From assembly GCF_001029435.1 (NCBI RefSeq), contig NZ_LDOV01000012.1:1-45341 (forward strand): DNA of 45,341 nt, read 5' to 3'. Each line of letters starts with the position of its first letter. Position 1 is the first letter of the stretch. The DNA comes from Photobacterium aphoticum (GTDB lineage Bacteria; Pseudomonadota; Gammaproteobacteria; Enterobacterales; Vibrionaceae). The notes under the pieces are model-generated. The model had not been told where the DNA came from and searched no databases. It saw only the letters and a list, made by a program, of their open reading frames with translations. Shown here piece by piece: positions 17,629 through 25,817 of the stretch. Position numbers and translations under genes: made by a program.

Positions 17629-19837
17629 GCGATTAGAAACCCTGACCCAACAAGGGATCCTGCGTCAGCTGGACTATCAGTTTGCCAAATTCATTGCCCA
17701 GCGCAGTGAGCCAGCGCATGCGCCCTTGGTGGGATTGGTCGCGGCGCTGCTCAGTCATGAGTTAGGAAAAGGCCATGTGTGTTTGCCGCTGACGCGCTTA
17801 TGCTCCTCGCAGGAGGGGGCGTCATCGGGCATGCGCACCAGTGCGGGGACCTTATCCCTGTTCGGCTTGCCGTCATCGGCCTCCATGGCGTTGATGGCGG
17901 ATTTGCCAGCGCCAGAGAGCTGGGGGGCGATCTTGGCCACTTTGCCGGTGGTCGCCAACATGAATAACCCGTCGAGTTCGGAAAAACCGGCGCCGACGCC
18001 GTTGGTGTTGCAAGATGATCGCCTGTACCTGCACCGTTACTGGGCGTTTGAGCAGTTGATTGCGACTAAACTCAAAGCCGCCGCGCAGCCTTGTACAGAA
18101 GACTTGGACAAGCTGCCGGCCATGCTGGATGAGTTGTTCCCGCGCACGTATACCTACCTGATGCAGAGTCTGATACAACTGCGTCATGCGGAAGTGACCG
18201 ATGGGGTACCCGTAGATACGCCTGCCCGCCGTCAGCAGGAAGTGTGTGACAAGTTAGATGTCGCGCAGCCAGAGCAGCTGGACTGGGCGGCGATTGATGC
18301 GGTGCTGACGCGTGCCGAGCGGGTTGACGGTTTGGCCGAGTTAGATCATTTAGTGCCGACCTCAGCGTGTTTGAATTGGCAGAAAGTCGCGGCAGCGGTG
18401 GCGATCACCCGCCAGTTTGCGGTGATCTCCGGCGGGCCGGGTACCGGTAAAACCACCACGGTGGCCAAGTTGTTGGCCGCATTGGTGATGCAGGCGGATA
18501 ACCGTCAGCAGCGGGCGAAGAACGGCAGTGCCAGTGATTCGGGTATGAGTGATGCACACAGTGAGGCCGATGAGATGGCCACACCGACCATCAAGCTGGT
18601 GGCGCCGACCGGTAAAGCGGCCGCGCGTCTGACTGAATCCATCGGTTCAGCGATCCAGTCATTGCCGGTGTCACCGTCGGTGCGTGAGCGTATTCCGACT
18701 CAGTCGAGTACCTTACACCGCCTGTTGGGCTCGGTACCCAATCAGGTGGAGTTCCGTCATCACAAAGATAACCCGCTGCACTTGGATGTGCTGGTGGTCG
18801 ATGAAGCCTCGATGGTGGATTTGCCGATGATGGCACGTTTGCTTGATGCGCTGCCGCCCCATGCCAAACTGATTTTGTTGGGGGACCGCGATCAGCTGGC
18901 CTCGGTGGAAGCCGGTGCGGTACTCGGGGATATCTGTGCCTTTTCCCATCAGGGGTACAGCGCGGCACAGGCGCAACAGTTGAGCCACTTAACCGGCTAT
19001 CAACTGCGTGCTCATTCGGGATCTGATACGCCGCTCAGCCCGATTGCAGACAGCCTGTGCATGCTGCAAAAGAGTTACCGTTTCCATGCCCAATCCGGGA
19101 TTGGACAGCTGGCCAAAGCGATCAATGCCGGTCGTCCGGATCGGGTCGAGATGGTGTGCCAGCAAGGGTACAAAGACATTCAGCATTATGCGCTCAGTGC
19201 CGAGAGCTATCAGCGCATGATCAACATGACGGTGCTGTTCTATCGCCATTATCTGGATCTGATTGAACAGCAGGCCGAGCCCAAAGCGGTGCTGGAGGCG
19301 TTTGCATCGGTGCGTTTGTTGTGTGCCTTGCGGGAAGGCGATTTTGGTGTCACAGGCTTGAACCAGCGTATTGAGCGTGAGTTAGTCCGTGCCGGCAAAA
19401 TCAGCCAGACGGAAGATACCTGGTATGTGGGGCGCCCGGTGATGATCACCCGTAATGACCACGGTCTGGGACTGTTTAACGGCGATATCGGTATCGCGAT
19501 GATGGCGCCGGCGGATCCGGAGGCGGGCACAGCGGCGACCTTGCGGGTCTATTTTGATATGCCGGACGGCACCATTCGTAGCGTGTTACCAAGCCGTCTG
19601 CCGGAGCATGACACCGTGTATGCCATGACCATCCACAAGTCGCAGGGCTCCGAGTTCAGCGATACTGTGATGGTGCTGCCTACGGACTTTAGCCCAATCC
19701 TGACCCGTGAGTTGGTATACACAGGCGTGACTCGTGCCAAAGCGCGCTTGTATCTGTTTGCCCAGCCAGAAGTGAACCAGCGTGCCGTGCGTTTGCGTAC
19801 TGAGCGTGCCAGTGGCTTGGCGGCATTGTTAGCGTAG
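17621..19837 (+). CDS. recD: Exodeoxyribonuclease V alpha subunit RecD
   Basis: 738 residues from the ATG at 17621 (GGAGAG upstream), overlapping recB by 8 nt. RecD is the 5'-3' SF1B helicase of RecBCD. Walker A is GGPGTGKT with Lys277, Walker B starts at Asp394 (VVDEASMVDLPMM), and the C-terminal motifs are YAMTIHKSQGSEF and YTGVTRAK. It is ~130 residues longer than E. coli RecD (608). The extra length includes a low-complexity segment in the N-terminal domain (~residues 60-130) and a Ser/Asp/Gln-rich insert right after the Walker A helix (QADNRQQRAKNGSASDSG...). Long RecDs are, to my knowledge, usual in Vibrionaceae. Confidence 0.96.
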   Translation: MLKRLETLTQQGILRQLDYQFAKFIAQRSEPAHAPLVGLVAALLSHELGKGHVCLPLTRLCSSQEGASSGMRTSAGTLSLFGLPSSASMALMADLPAPESWGAILATLPVVANMNNPSSSEKPAPTPLVLQDDRLYLHRYWAFEQLIATKLKAAAQPCTEDLDKLPAMLDELFPRTYTYLMQSLIQLRHAEVTDGVPVDTPARRQQEVCDKLDVAQPEQLDWAAIDAVLTRAERVDGLAELDHLVPTSACLNWQKVAAAVAITRQFAVISGGPGTGKTTTVAKLLAALVMQADNRQQRAKNGSASDSGMSDAHSEADEMATPTIKLVAPTGKAAARLTESIGSAIQSLPVSPSVRERIPTQSSTLHRLLGSVPNQVEFRHHKDNPLHLDVLVVDEASMVDLPMMARLLDALPPHAKLILLGDRDQLASVEAGAVLGDICAFSHQGYSAAQAQQLSHLTGYQLRAHSGSDTPLSPIADSLCMLQKSYRFHAQSGIGQLAKAINAGRPDRVEMVCQQGYKDIQHYALSAESYQRMINMTVLFYRHYLDLIEQQAEPKAVLEAFASVRLLCALREGDFGVTGLNQRIERELVRAGKISQTEDTWYVGRPVMITRNDHGLGLFNGDIGIAMMAPADPEAGTAATLRVYFDMPDGTIRSVLPSRLPEHDTVYAMTIHKSQGSEFSDTVMVLPTDFSPILTRELVYTGVTRAKARLYLFAQPEVNQRAVRLRTERASGLAALLA

Positions 19838-19873
19838 GTCGATGGTTTTCGCCAGAGTCTGCTTGAAAACACT

Positions 19874-19900
19874 ACACCCGCCTTGTGCGGGTGTTTGTTT
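19874..19900 (+). terminator. Intrinsic terminator after recD
   Basis: ACACCCGC-cttgt-GCGGGTGT followed by TTGTTT. It may also serve the convergent dsbB-like gene. Confidence 0.85.
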
Positions 19901-19930
19901 ATGGGGGAGGAATAAAAACGGCGACTTGCG

Positions 19931-20491
19931 CTATTTGGCGATGAGGGCATCAAACAGCCAATAGTTAACCGGATTGTCCGGACACTGGCCGGGGCCACAT
20001 TCGACAAAGGTGCCGACCACATTCAGGAACACGGTGATCATTGCCAGCAGGCAAGCGAAGCGTCCAAAGCCATTCATGGTATAGGTTTGAGCGGGTTTAT
20101 CGTTGTGACTGTTCCACAGCATGAGCAACACGGCGACACCGAGTATCGTCGCGCCGAATAAGACAAACGCCCACGTGTAATAGTGCATGCCAAAAATGGG
20201 GCTGCCGTAGCCTGGCGTACCGGGGATCACATGCAGAGACACCTGACGCAGTGAGGTAATCGCACCAAACAAGGCACCAATCAGTACCACGCCATAATGG
20301 CGTTGTTGCGGGCCGTGCAAGACATTGAGCATGAACCCAAACATGACCATACCAAAGCCGATGCGTTGCAGCAGGCAGAGTGGACAGGGCAATTCATCCC
20401 AGGCGATTTGCAGTACAAAGCCGATTAACAGCACGACCGTGATGCCGAGCAACCCGAGGGTATTGAGCAGGGTGACAGACGAAAGGTTCAT
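19931..20491 (-). CDS. DsbB/DsbI-family disulfide oxidoreductase
   Basis: 186 residues with about five hydrophobic segments. The first periplasmic redox pair is Cys36-Pro-Leu-Cys39 in DELPCPLCLLQRIGFG, where the conserved Arg follows as in DsbB, which reoxidises DsbA and passes electrons to quinone. The second periplasmic pair appears to be Cys165/Cys170 (ECGPGQC), close to the C-terminus rather than in a mid-protein loop as in E. coli DsbB, so it belongs to a DsbB-like/DsbI-like branch. It follows a 51-residue membrane gene by 9 bp with its own AGGAGG site, so the two are very likely one operon. The partner DsbA-like protein is not in the window. Confidence 0.85.
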   Translation of the reverse strand: MNLSSVTLLNTLGLLGITVVLLIGFVLQIAWDELPCPLCLLQRIGFGMVMFGFMLNVLHGPQQRHYGVVLIGALFGAITSLRQVSLHVIPGTPGYGSPIFGMHYYTWAFVLFGATILGVAVLLMLWNSHNDKPAQTYTMNGFGRFACLLAMITVFLNVVGTFVECGPGQCPDNPVNYWLFDALIAK

Positions 20492-20500
20492 GGCTGCCTC

Positions 20501-20656
20501 CTACAACAAAATCGACAAACTATCGGTGGCATGATGGTGAAACCAATACAGGCCGACAATCACCGAAACGCCAAAGAAGAGGTAGCTGGTGGAGAGATGG
20601 TTGCGGTAGGCACACCACATGGCGATAAACAGCAACAGGAAGATCAGACTCATCAT
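20501..20656 (-). CDS. Small membrane protein beside the DsbB-like gene (DUF5993-like)
   Basis: 51 residues (MMSLIFLLLFIAMWCAYRNH...), with two hydrophobic segments (~residues 3-16 and 25-39) and a His-rich polar stretch (WFHHHATD). Start is at 20656, or 20653 for the second Met. It ends 9 bp before the dsbB-like start. Small two-helix proteins of the DUF5993 type are, as I recall, found next to DsbB-family genes, which fits; the name is given on context and size. It is likely an accessory inner-membrane subunit. Confidence 0.65.
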   Translation of the reverse strand: MMSLIFLLLFIAMWCAYRNHLSTSYLFFGVSVIVGLYWFHHHATDSLSILL

Positions 20657-20734
20657 CGGACGCACACCTCATTGGTCAGCCTCTACGTTATAGGTAGAGT
20701 CTAGAGAGTGTGCCCCCGATGGGCTGTATCATTG

Positions 20735-20760
20735 TTTGGAGCGTGCGTGTGCACGCCAAA
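20735..20760 (-). terminator. Hairpin just after argA, possible terminator
   Basis: Minus-strand stem GCGTGC-acac-GCACGC, extended by TTTGG/CCAAA across a bulge, about 10 bp after the argA stop. No U-run follows, so it may be a factor-dependent end or a 3' stabiliser. Confidence 0.4.
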
Positions 20761-20766
20761 TGATGA

Positions 20767-22092
20767 TTAGAGCGAGGTGATCAATATCTTCGAGCAACGC
20801 TGGAAGTTATACAGGGCTTTTTTCGCCACCGGTAATTGCTCGACGCTGCATTCCACAAAGCCTTGCTCTCGGAACCAATGCAAACTGCGGGTGGTGAGAA
20901 CAAACAAGGTCTTGAGCCCTTGCTCTTTGGCTTGATGACGCAGGTGAGCCAGCATGGCGGCGCCTCGGTCAGAGTCGCGAAAATCCGGATGCACCGCCAC
21001 ACAGGCCATTTCCGCCATGCCTTCTTCCGAGAACGGGTACAGGGCGGCACAGCCGATGATCAGGCCATCGCGATCCACCACGGTGAACTGTTCAATTTCT
21101 TGCTCCAGTTGTTCCCGAGAGCGGCGAACCAGAATGCCTTCTTGTTCCAGCGGGCGGATCAATTCCAAAATCCCACCGATGTCATCAATCGCCGCCTGGC
21201 GGATCTGCTCAGCACTTTCCATTACGACTTGCGTGCCGATCCCGTCAAACGAGAACAGCTCTTGGATCAGGGCGCCATCTTCGGTGTAGCTGATCAAATG
21301 ACAGCGTGGCACACCGGCGCGACAAGCGGTAATAGCGCCCCGTAAAAAGCGTCCTGTCCCACTGTCCTCGGCACGTTGGGCCACCAATTTATCCAATTCA
21401 CGCTCCGCTTCACGGGGTAGCATTTCGGTAAAGACCACGCCGTCTTCGCTCAGTACTCCTTGTTCAGAGCAAAAGCCAATCAGCTTGTCTGCTTTGAGTT
21501 TGATCGCCAGTTGAGTCGCAATCTCTTCAGAGGTCAGGTTGAAACACTCACCGGTGACCGAGCTGGCAATCGGGCCCAGCAGCACCACCGATTGCTGGTC
21601 GAGCTGGCGATGAATGGCGTCGATATTGATCCGGCGAATTTTACCGCTGTGGGCATAATCGATGCCGTCATCGACCCCAAGCGGCTGGGCAATGATGAAG
21701 TTACCACTGACTACATTGACGTGGGCACCGGCCATCGGCGTATTGTTCAGCCCCATTGAGAAACGGGCAGTGATGTCGAGTTGTAATTGCCCGGCGGCTT
21801 GCTTGGCCAGCTCTAAGGCGCGGGCATCGGTGATACGGACGCCTTTGTGGTAAGGGGTCGGGTAACCGGCTTGTTCCGTCAGCAGGGAAATTTGTGGGCG
21901 TGCCCCGTAGACCAGCACAATACGCAGCCCTAGGCTGTTGAGCAGGGCGATATCATTGACGATATGTGGAAAATTATTGTGGGCAATGGCTTCTCCCCCG
22001 AGCATGATCACGATCGTTTTACCGATGTGCGCATTCAGGTAAGGGGCGGACTGACGAAACCCTTTGACCAAAGCGGTACTTCTAAATTTCAC
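20767..22092 (-). CDS. argA: N-acetylglutamate synthase
   Basis: 441 residues starting with GTG (AAGGAAG, 8-nt spacing). Catalyses acetyl-CoA + L-glutamate to N-acetylglutamate, the first step of arginine synthesis. Residues ~1-290 form the amino-acid-kinase-like domain ([43 protein letters not shown]) that binds the feedback inhibitor arginine in this class. Residues ~300-435 are the GNAT acetyltransferase domain ([49 protein letters not shown]). Length and order match E. coli ArgA. Two ARG boxes upstream point to ArgR control. Confidence 0.96.
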   Translation of the reverse strand: MKFRSTALVKGFRQSAPYLNAHIGKTIVIMLGGEAIAHNNFPHIVNDIALLNSLGLRIVLVYGARPQISLLTEQAGYPTPYHKGVRITDARALELAKQAAGQLQLDITARFSMGLNNTPMAGAHVNVVSGNFIIAQPLGVDDGIDYAHSGKIRRINIDAIHRQLDQQSVVLLGPIASSVTGECFNLTSEEIATQLAIKLKADKLIGFCSEQGVLSEDGVVFTEMLPREAERELDKLVAQRAEDSGTGRFLRGAITACRAGVPRCHLISYTEDGALIQELFSFDGIGTQVVMESAEQIRQAAIDDIGGILELIRPLEQEGILVRRSREQLEQEIEQFTVVDRDGLIIGCAALYPFSEEGMAEMACVAVHPDFRDSDRGAAMLAHLRHQAKEQGLKTLFVLTTRSLHWFREQGFVECSVEQLPVAKKALYNFQRCSKILITSL

Positions 22093-22159
22093 CGTAGACT
22101 TCCTTGTGACAGTGCGTAATTGACAAAATAAGCATAATTCCTCTATCTGCTCATTTATT

Positions 22160-22198
22160 TATCAATTATTATGCAGTTTAAGTCAATAAAAATTCTGT
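22160..22198 (-). promoter_or_regulatory. Tandem ARG boxes overlapping the argA promoter
   Basis: On the minus strand, AGAAT-tttt-ATTGA (22196-22183) and TGCAT-aata-ATTGA (22175-22162) each match the ArgR consensus TGAAT-N4-ATTCA at 8 of 10 positions. Their centres are exactly 21 bp apart, the canonical spacing for 18-bp ARG boxes separated by 3 bp. A promoter overlaps them: -35 TTGACT (22186-22181), 17-bp spacer, -10 GATAAA (22163-22158). Confidence 0.7.
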
Positions 22199-22368
22199 TT
22201 GATTTTTAATTAAAGCGATGATTTTTTGGACTGAAGATCCCGTTATGGCGTTTTAGGGATGCATGGCCGATGGTGAGGGCTTACTCTATACCTTCTTACC
22301 ATGATGGGGCGTGCAGGGCGGCATGCCGTTTCGGATTTTTCTGTCTGACTGCTGTGTTGGGTAACGTG

Positions 22369-22737
22369 ATGGCAAAGCAAAAAAAAGGTTCAGCACACCG
22401 TATCACGTTACGACAAGTGACGGGGCTGGTGGTTTTTGTCGGCATTATGGCTTGGGCTGGCGTGATGCAATTGTTTGAACGCGGACAATCTGTGCCGATG
22501 CCGAGCTTATACGGTACCTGGGTTGAACAAGATGTGGCGCCGTATTTGGCGGACAGCTTTGAGTTACGCCCTTCCGGGGTGTTTGTCGCAGGACGGCAAA
22601 TCAATACCCACTATGCGTGGGATGGCAGCAAGCTGGAATACCGTCTGGGGGATGAGATTTATTCCTATCTTTTCTTATCAGGACAGCTGGTACGTCAACA
22701 GCCTGCCCATTACATCTCAACCTTTACCCGCCGTTAG
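22369..22737 (+). CDS. DUF2850-like membrane-anchored protein
   Basis: 122 residues from the ATG at 22369. The frame is open farther upstream to 22270, but that extension looks non-coding. A basic N-terminus (MAKQKKGSAHRITLRQ) precedes one membrane segment (VTGLVVFVGIMAWAGVMQLF). The rest is a small, probably periplasmic domain with LYGTWVEQDVAPYLADSFELRPSGVFVAGRQINTHYAWDGSKLEYR. The L-x-G-x-W-x-E-Q-x-V pattern and the position near argA/mltA fit the Vibrio DUF2850 family, of unknown function. The ribosome binding site is weak. Confidence 0.65.
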   Translation: MAKQKKGSAHRITLRQVTGLVVFVGIMAWAGVMQLFERGQSVPMPSLYGTWVEQDVAPYLADSFELRPSGVFVAGRQINTHYAWDGSKLEYRLGDEIYSYLFLSGQLVRQQPAHYISTFTRR

Positions 22738-22833
22738 GCTCGGGTGCTTTTTCCTCTTTCTGTTTTTCTTTGGGTCTTTCCCTTTTCTCTTCTCAGGTTA
22801 TGGCCTTTTCGGTGGGGCGTTTCGCGACCGTGT

Positions 22834-23052
22834 TTAGGGCAAACTGCGCAGCAATTGATTGACCGTGGCCTGGCGCATCGCCACCTGACGCATGATGTCG
22901 GCGGTGTTAGCACTGCCGCCCAAGCAGCGTTGGATCACCGTGTTGATTTGATGCGGCGAATTCCCCTCGCTGGCTAAACTGCGGATCCATTGGTATTCCA
23001 GTGAATTGATATTGAGGAGGGTGTCTTTGCCGATTTTCAGAGGTTGGTGCAT
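22834..23052 (-). CDS. Conserved-looking small cytoplasmic protein, unknown
   Basis: 72 residues from the ATG at 23052 (AAGGA, 7-nt spacing); an ATG 30 nt upstream lacks room for a ribosome binding site. The sequence is soluble and mixed: LKIGKDTLLNINSLEYQWIRSLASEG, then helical INTVIQRCLGGSANTADIMRQVAMRQATVNQLLRSLP. The C-terminal part could be a small helical bundle. Not recognised. It is divergent from mltA. Confidence 0.6.
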   Translation of the reverse strand: MHQPLKIGKDTLLNINSLEYQWIRSLASEGNSPHQINTVIQRCLGGSANTADIMRQVAMRQATVNQLLRSLP

Positions 23053-23299
23053 GGGACGTTCCTTGTTTTTGCTTGGTGACATTCCTGTTACGCTTTTATT
23101 AAAACGAATGTATGTGACACAAATATGACATCTTGCGCATATTGATCGTGGCGTATGCCGAGATCCCTACCTGACGCTGACAACCTGCCCGTTTGGATCG
23201 GTAATAATCGCCGCACACCAATTGTTATTGGGCTTCCGGAAGGAGTTCGTTACACTGGTGCATATATCGTATTCATTGACATAACTTCATAGGTTTCTT

Positions 23300-24382
23300 G
23301 TGTTTCGCAAAGCAACGATAGCACTGTTAATTTTGGGTTTGGCCGGGTGTGCCAGGCCAACCGATCGTGGTCAGCAATACCTGGATGGTGAGTTTGATCA
23401 GGTATTAAATCCGGTTTCTGAGGTGCAGTCTGAAGCACCGCGTGATTTCAGCCGATTCCAAGGTCAAATGACCAAAGTATTAGAACGTTCGCCGTCGATG
23501 GCTGCGAAATACCAAGCTTTATACCAACAGGTGACAGACTGGGCGACCCAGAGTGGTGATCCGAGTACGCTGGCCAATTACGGTATTGATGTGGCGCAGA
23601 TGGGCGGCGGTGACGGTTACGGCAACGTGATGTTTACCGGTTACTTTTCGCCGGTGATTGAATTGCGTCATGAACCGGATGCCAAGTACCGTTATCCGGT
23701 GTATGGCATGCCAAAGTGTGATGAACGTTGCCCAAGCCGTGCAGAGATTTATTCAGGGGCCTTGAATGGTCAAGGGCTGGAATTAGGTTACAGCGATTCC
23801 ATGCTGGATATTTTCATGATGGAAGTACAGGGCAGCGGCTTTGTTCATTATGACGATAACGATGAGCTGGAATACTTTGCCTACAACGGGAAAAACGGCC
23901 ATCGTTATGTCAGCATCGGTAAAGTGCTGATTGAGCGCGGTGAAGTGCCACGCGAGAAAATGTCGTTAAAAGCGATTGAAGAGTGGGTAAACCAGCACGA
24001 CGAAGCCGCCGTGCGTGAACTCCTGGAGCAAAACCCGTCGTTTGTGTTCTTCAAACCGCAGGATAATTTGGATGTGATGGGCACCGCAGGCATTCCTCTT
24101 CAGGCCTTTGCATCTGTGGCGGCTGATCGTAAATACCTGCCAATGGGCAGCGTGTTGCTGGCGGAAGTGCCGCAGTTGGACGAGCAGGGCAAGTGGAACG
24201 GCAAGCATGTCATGACCTTGCTAATGGCACTGGATACCGGCGGGGCGGTGAAGAAAAACCACCTGGATCTGTACCATGGCATGGGCACGCAGGCGGGTAT
24301 TGATGCCGGTCACTACAAACACTTCGGCCGTGTGTGGAAGTTAGATTTGCACGGTACGCCAGCGGCACCCGCAGCCAAGTAA
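23300..24382 (+). CDS. mltA: Membrane-bound lytic murein transglycosylase A
   Basis: 360 residues starting with GTG. The lipoprotein signal has lipobox LGLAGC (Cys17), so it is probably anchored to the inner face of the outer membrane. MltA cleaves the MurNAc-GlcNAc bond of peptidoglycan, leaving 1,6-anhydro ends. The MltA domain is clear: GNVMFTGYFSPVIELR, RYPVYGMP, the PSRAEIYSGAL segment and DIFMMEVQGSGFV. The C-terminal 3D-type segment contains the catalytic Asp (MALDTGGAVKKNHLDLYHGMG), Asp312 here versus Asp308 in E. coli. A strong intrinsic terminator follows. Confidence 0.95.
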   Translation: MFRKATIALLILGLAGCARPTDRGQQYLDGEFDQVLNPVSEVQSEAPRDFSRFQGQMTKVLERSPSMAAKYQALYQQVTDWATQSGDPSTLANYGIDVAQMGGGDGYGNVMFTGYFSPVIELRHEPDAKYRYPVYGMPKCDERCPSRAEIYSGALNGQGLELGYSDSMLDIFMMEVQGSGFVHYDDNDELEYFAYNGKNGHRYVSIGKVLIERGEVPREKMSLKAIEEWVNQHDEAAVRELLEQNPSFVFFKPQDNLDVMGTAGIPLQAFASVAADRKYLPMGSVLLAEVPQLDEQGKWNGKHVMTLLMALDTGGAVKKNHLDLYHGMGTQAGIDAGHYKHFGRVWKLDLHGTPAAPAAK

Positions 24383-24430
24383 GCACCCGCCCAATGGCCG
24401 AGTGGCCACACAAACTGGACAATCCTGATA

Positions 24431-24461
24431 AGAGTGCGTATAAATCGCACTCTTTCTTTTT
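24431..24461 (+). terminator. Intrinsic terminator after mltA
   Basis: AGAGTGCG-tataaat-CGCACTCT followed by TTCTTTTT. Confidence 0.9.
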
Positions 24462-24490
24462 GAATGTGTGAAACATAGCGCGGACAAGCC

Positions 24491-25303
24491 ATGCGAGAAT
24501 TAGATACGCCAGCCTCAGACAGTTATAACCAACGTTTTGGTGGCACCCGCCGCCTGTACGGCAACAGTGAAGTCGAGATCTACCGTGCCGCGCACGTGTG
24601 TGTGATCGGTATTGGCGGAGTCGGCTCGTGGGCCGTTGAAGCACTGGCCCGTTCTGGGATCGGTGAGCTGACACTGATTGATATGGATGACGTGTGTGTG
24701 ACCAACATTAACCGTCAGATCCATGCGATGACCGGTACCGTCGGCCAGAGCAAGATTGAAGTGATGGCAGAGCGTGTGAAGTTGATCAACCCGGAATGTA
24801 AGGTGAATTTGATCGACGATTTCATCACGCCAGAAAACATTGCTGGCTACATCGACAACCGCTTCGATTACATTCTGGATGCGATTGACAGCATGAAGCC
24901 GAAAGCCGCGCTATTGGCGTACTGTAAGAGCAACAAGCTGAAAGTGATCACCACCGGTGGGGCGGGCGGTCAGATGGATCCGACCCAAATTCAGATCACC
25001 GATTTGACCAAGACGATTCAGGATCCGTTGGCGAAGAAACTGCGTGACACGCTACGTCGTCACCATAACTTCCCGAAAAACCCGAAACGCAAATTTGGCA
25101 TCGATTGTGTGTTCTCGACCGAGCACTTGAAGTACCCACAAGCGGACGGCAGCGTATGCAGCGCGAAAGCGTCAGCGGAAGGGCCGAAGCGTATGGACTG
25201 TGCCAGTGGCTTTGGTGCGGCGACCATGGTGACTGCGACCTTTGGTTTTGTCGCGGTATCACGCATTTTGCAAAAGCTGGTAGAAAAGCACTTATCGAAG
25301 TAA
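24491..25303 (+). CDS. tcdA: tRNA threonylcarbamoyladenosine dehydratase (CsdL)
   Basis: 270 residues, an E1/MoeB/ThiF-type ATP-dependent enzyme that cyclises t6A to ct6A at position 37 of ANN-decoding tRNAs. The nucleotide-binding loop is GIGGVGS (residues 40-46), followed by LTLIDMDDVCVTNINRQ and the adenylation-site pattern TVGQSKIEVMAERV. VITTGGAGGQMDPTQ and the FSTE motif match TcdA/CsdL of E. coli. It converges on csdE-csdA, which supply sulfur-transfer partners of this protein in E. coli. A bidirectional terminator separates them. Confidence 0.95.
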   Translation: MRELDTPASDSYNQRFGGTRRLYGNSEVEIYRAAHVCVIGIGGVGSWAVEALARSGIGELTLIDMDDVCVTNINRQIHAMTGTVGQSKIEVMAERVKLINPECKVNLIDDFITPENIAGYIDNRFDYILDAIDSMKPKAALLAYCKSNKLKVITTGGAGGQMDPTQIQITDLTKTIQDPLAKKLRDTLRRHHNFPKNPKRKFGIDCVFSTEHLKYPQADGSVCSAKASAEGPKRMDCASGFGAATMVTATFGFVAVSRILQKLVEKHLSK

Positions 25304-25323
25304 CGTCGAGACGAAGAGACAAC

Positions 25324-25357
25324 AAAAAAGCGAACACCGAGGTGTTCGCTTTTTTTA
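25324..25357. terminator. Bidirectional terminator between tcdA and csdE
   Basis: Long symmetric hairpin AAAAAAGCGAACAC-cgag-GTGTTCGCTTTTTTT between convergent genes. Confidence 0.93.
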
Positions 25358-25377
25358 TGGCTGTTGTCTGAGAAGCG

Positions 25378-25809
25378 CTAGTGGGCTTCCGCCAGCGCTT
25401 TGATTTGCTCCACAATGGCTTTCAGGCCGTTGCCGCGTGACGGACTCAGGTGGGCCAGTAAGCCAAGGCTGTCAAAGTAGCCGTCGATATCAAAGGCACG
25501 GATCTGCTCAGCGGTTTTCCCGTCATAAGCAGCCAGCACGAGTGTGATCAGGCCACGTACAATGCGGGCATCGGAATCAGCCGCAAAGTGGAACACGCCG
25601 TCAGCTTGCTGGTGGGTCAGCCACACCTGGCTTTCACAACCGCTGACTTTCAGGGTATCCAGTTTGAAGGTATCCGGCAGGGCCGGCAGTTGTTTACCCA
25701 GCTGGATCACTGTGCGATAGCGATCTTCCCAGCCGTTGGCCGCCGCCATCTGCGCGACAATCATTTCGCTGGTAATGTCATGACCAAAAGGGTGAGAGGG
25801 AAAGCTCAT
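25378..25809 (-). CDS. csdE: Sulfur acceptor protein CsdE
   Basis: 143 residues of the SufE family. The acceptor cysteine is Cys58 in KVSGCESQVWL, which takes persulfide sulfur from CsdA. The family core RGLITLVLAAYDGKTAEQI and the C-terminal LSPSRGNGLKAIVEQIKALA are present. It lies 8 bp downstream of csdA with its own AGGAGA site, so they form an operon. It stimulates the desulfurase and passes sulfur onward; TcdA across the terminator is a known interaction partner of this system in E. coli. Confidence 0.93.
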   Translation of the reverse strand: MSFPSHPFGHDITSEMIVAQMAAANGWEDRYRTVIQLGKQLPALPDTFKLDTLKVSGCESQVWLTHQQADGVFHFAADSDARIVRGLITLVLAAYDGKTAEQIRAFDIDGYFDSLGLLAHLSPSRGNGLKAIVEQIKALAEAH

Positions 25810-25817
25810 GGGATCTC

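Noticed and set aside
23165..23300. Minus-strand stretch reading ...NNNWCAAIITDPNGQVVSVR and stop
   Set aside because: It looks protein-like at the end, but there is no start codon in the short frame and no similarity to a neighbour; it most likely lies in the mltA promoter region. A gene remnant cannot be excluded.
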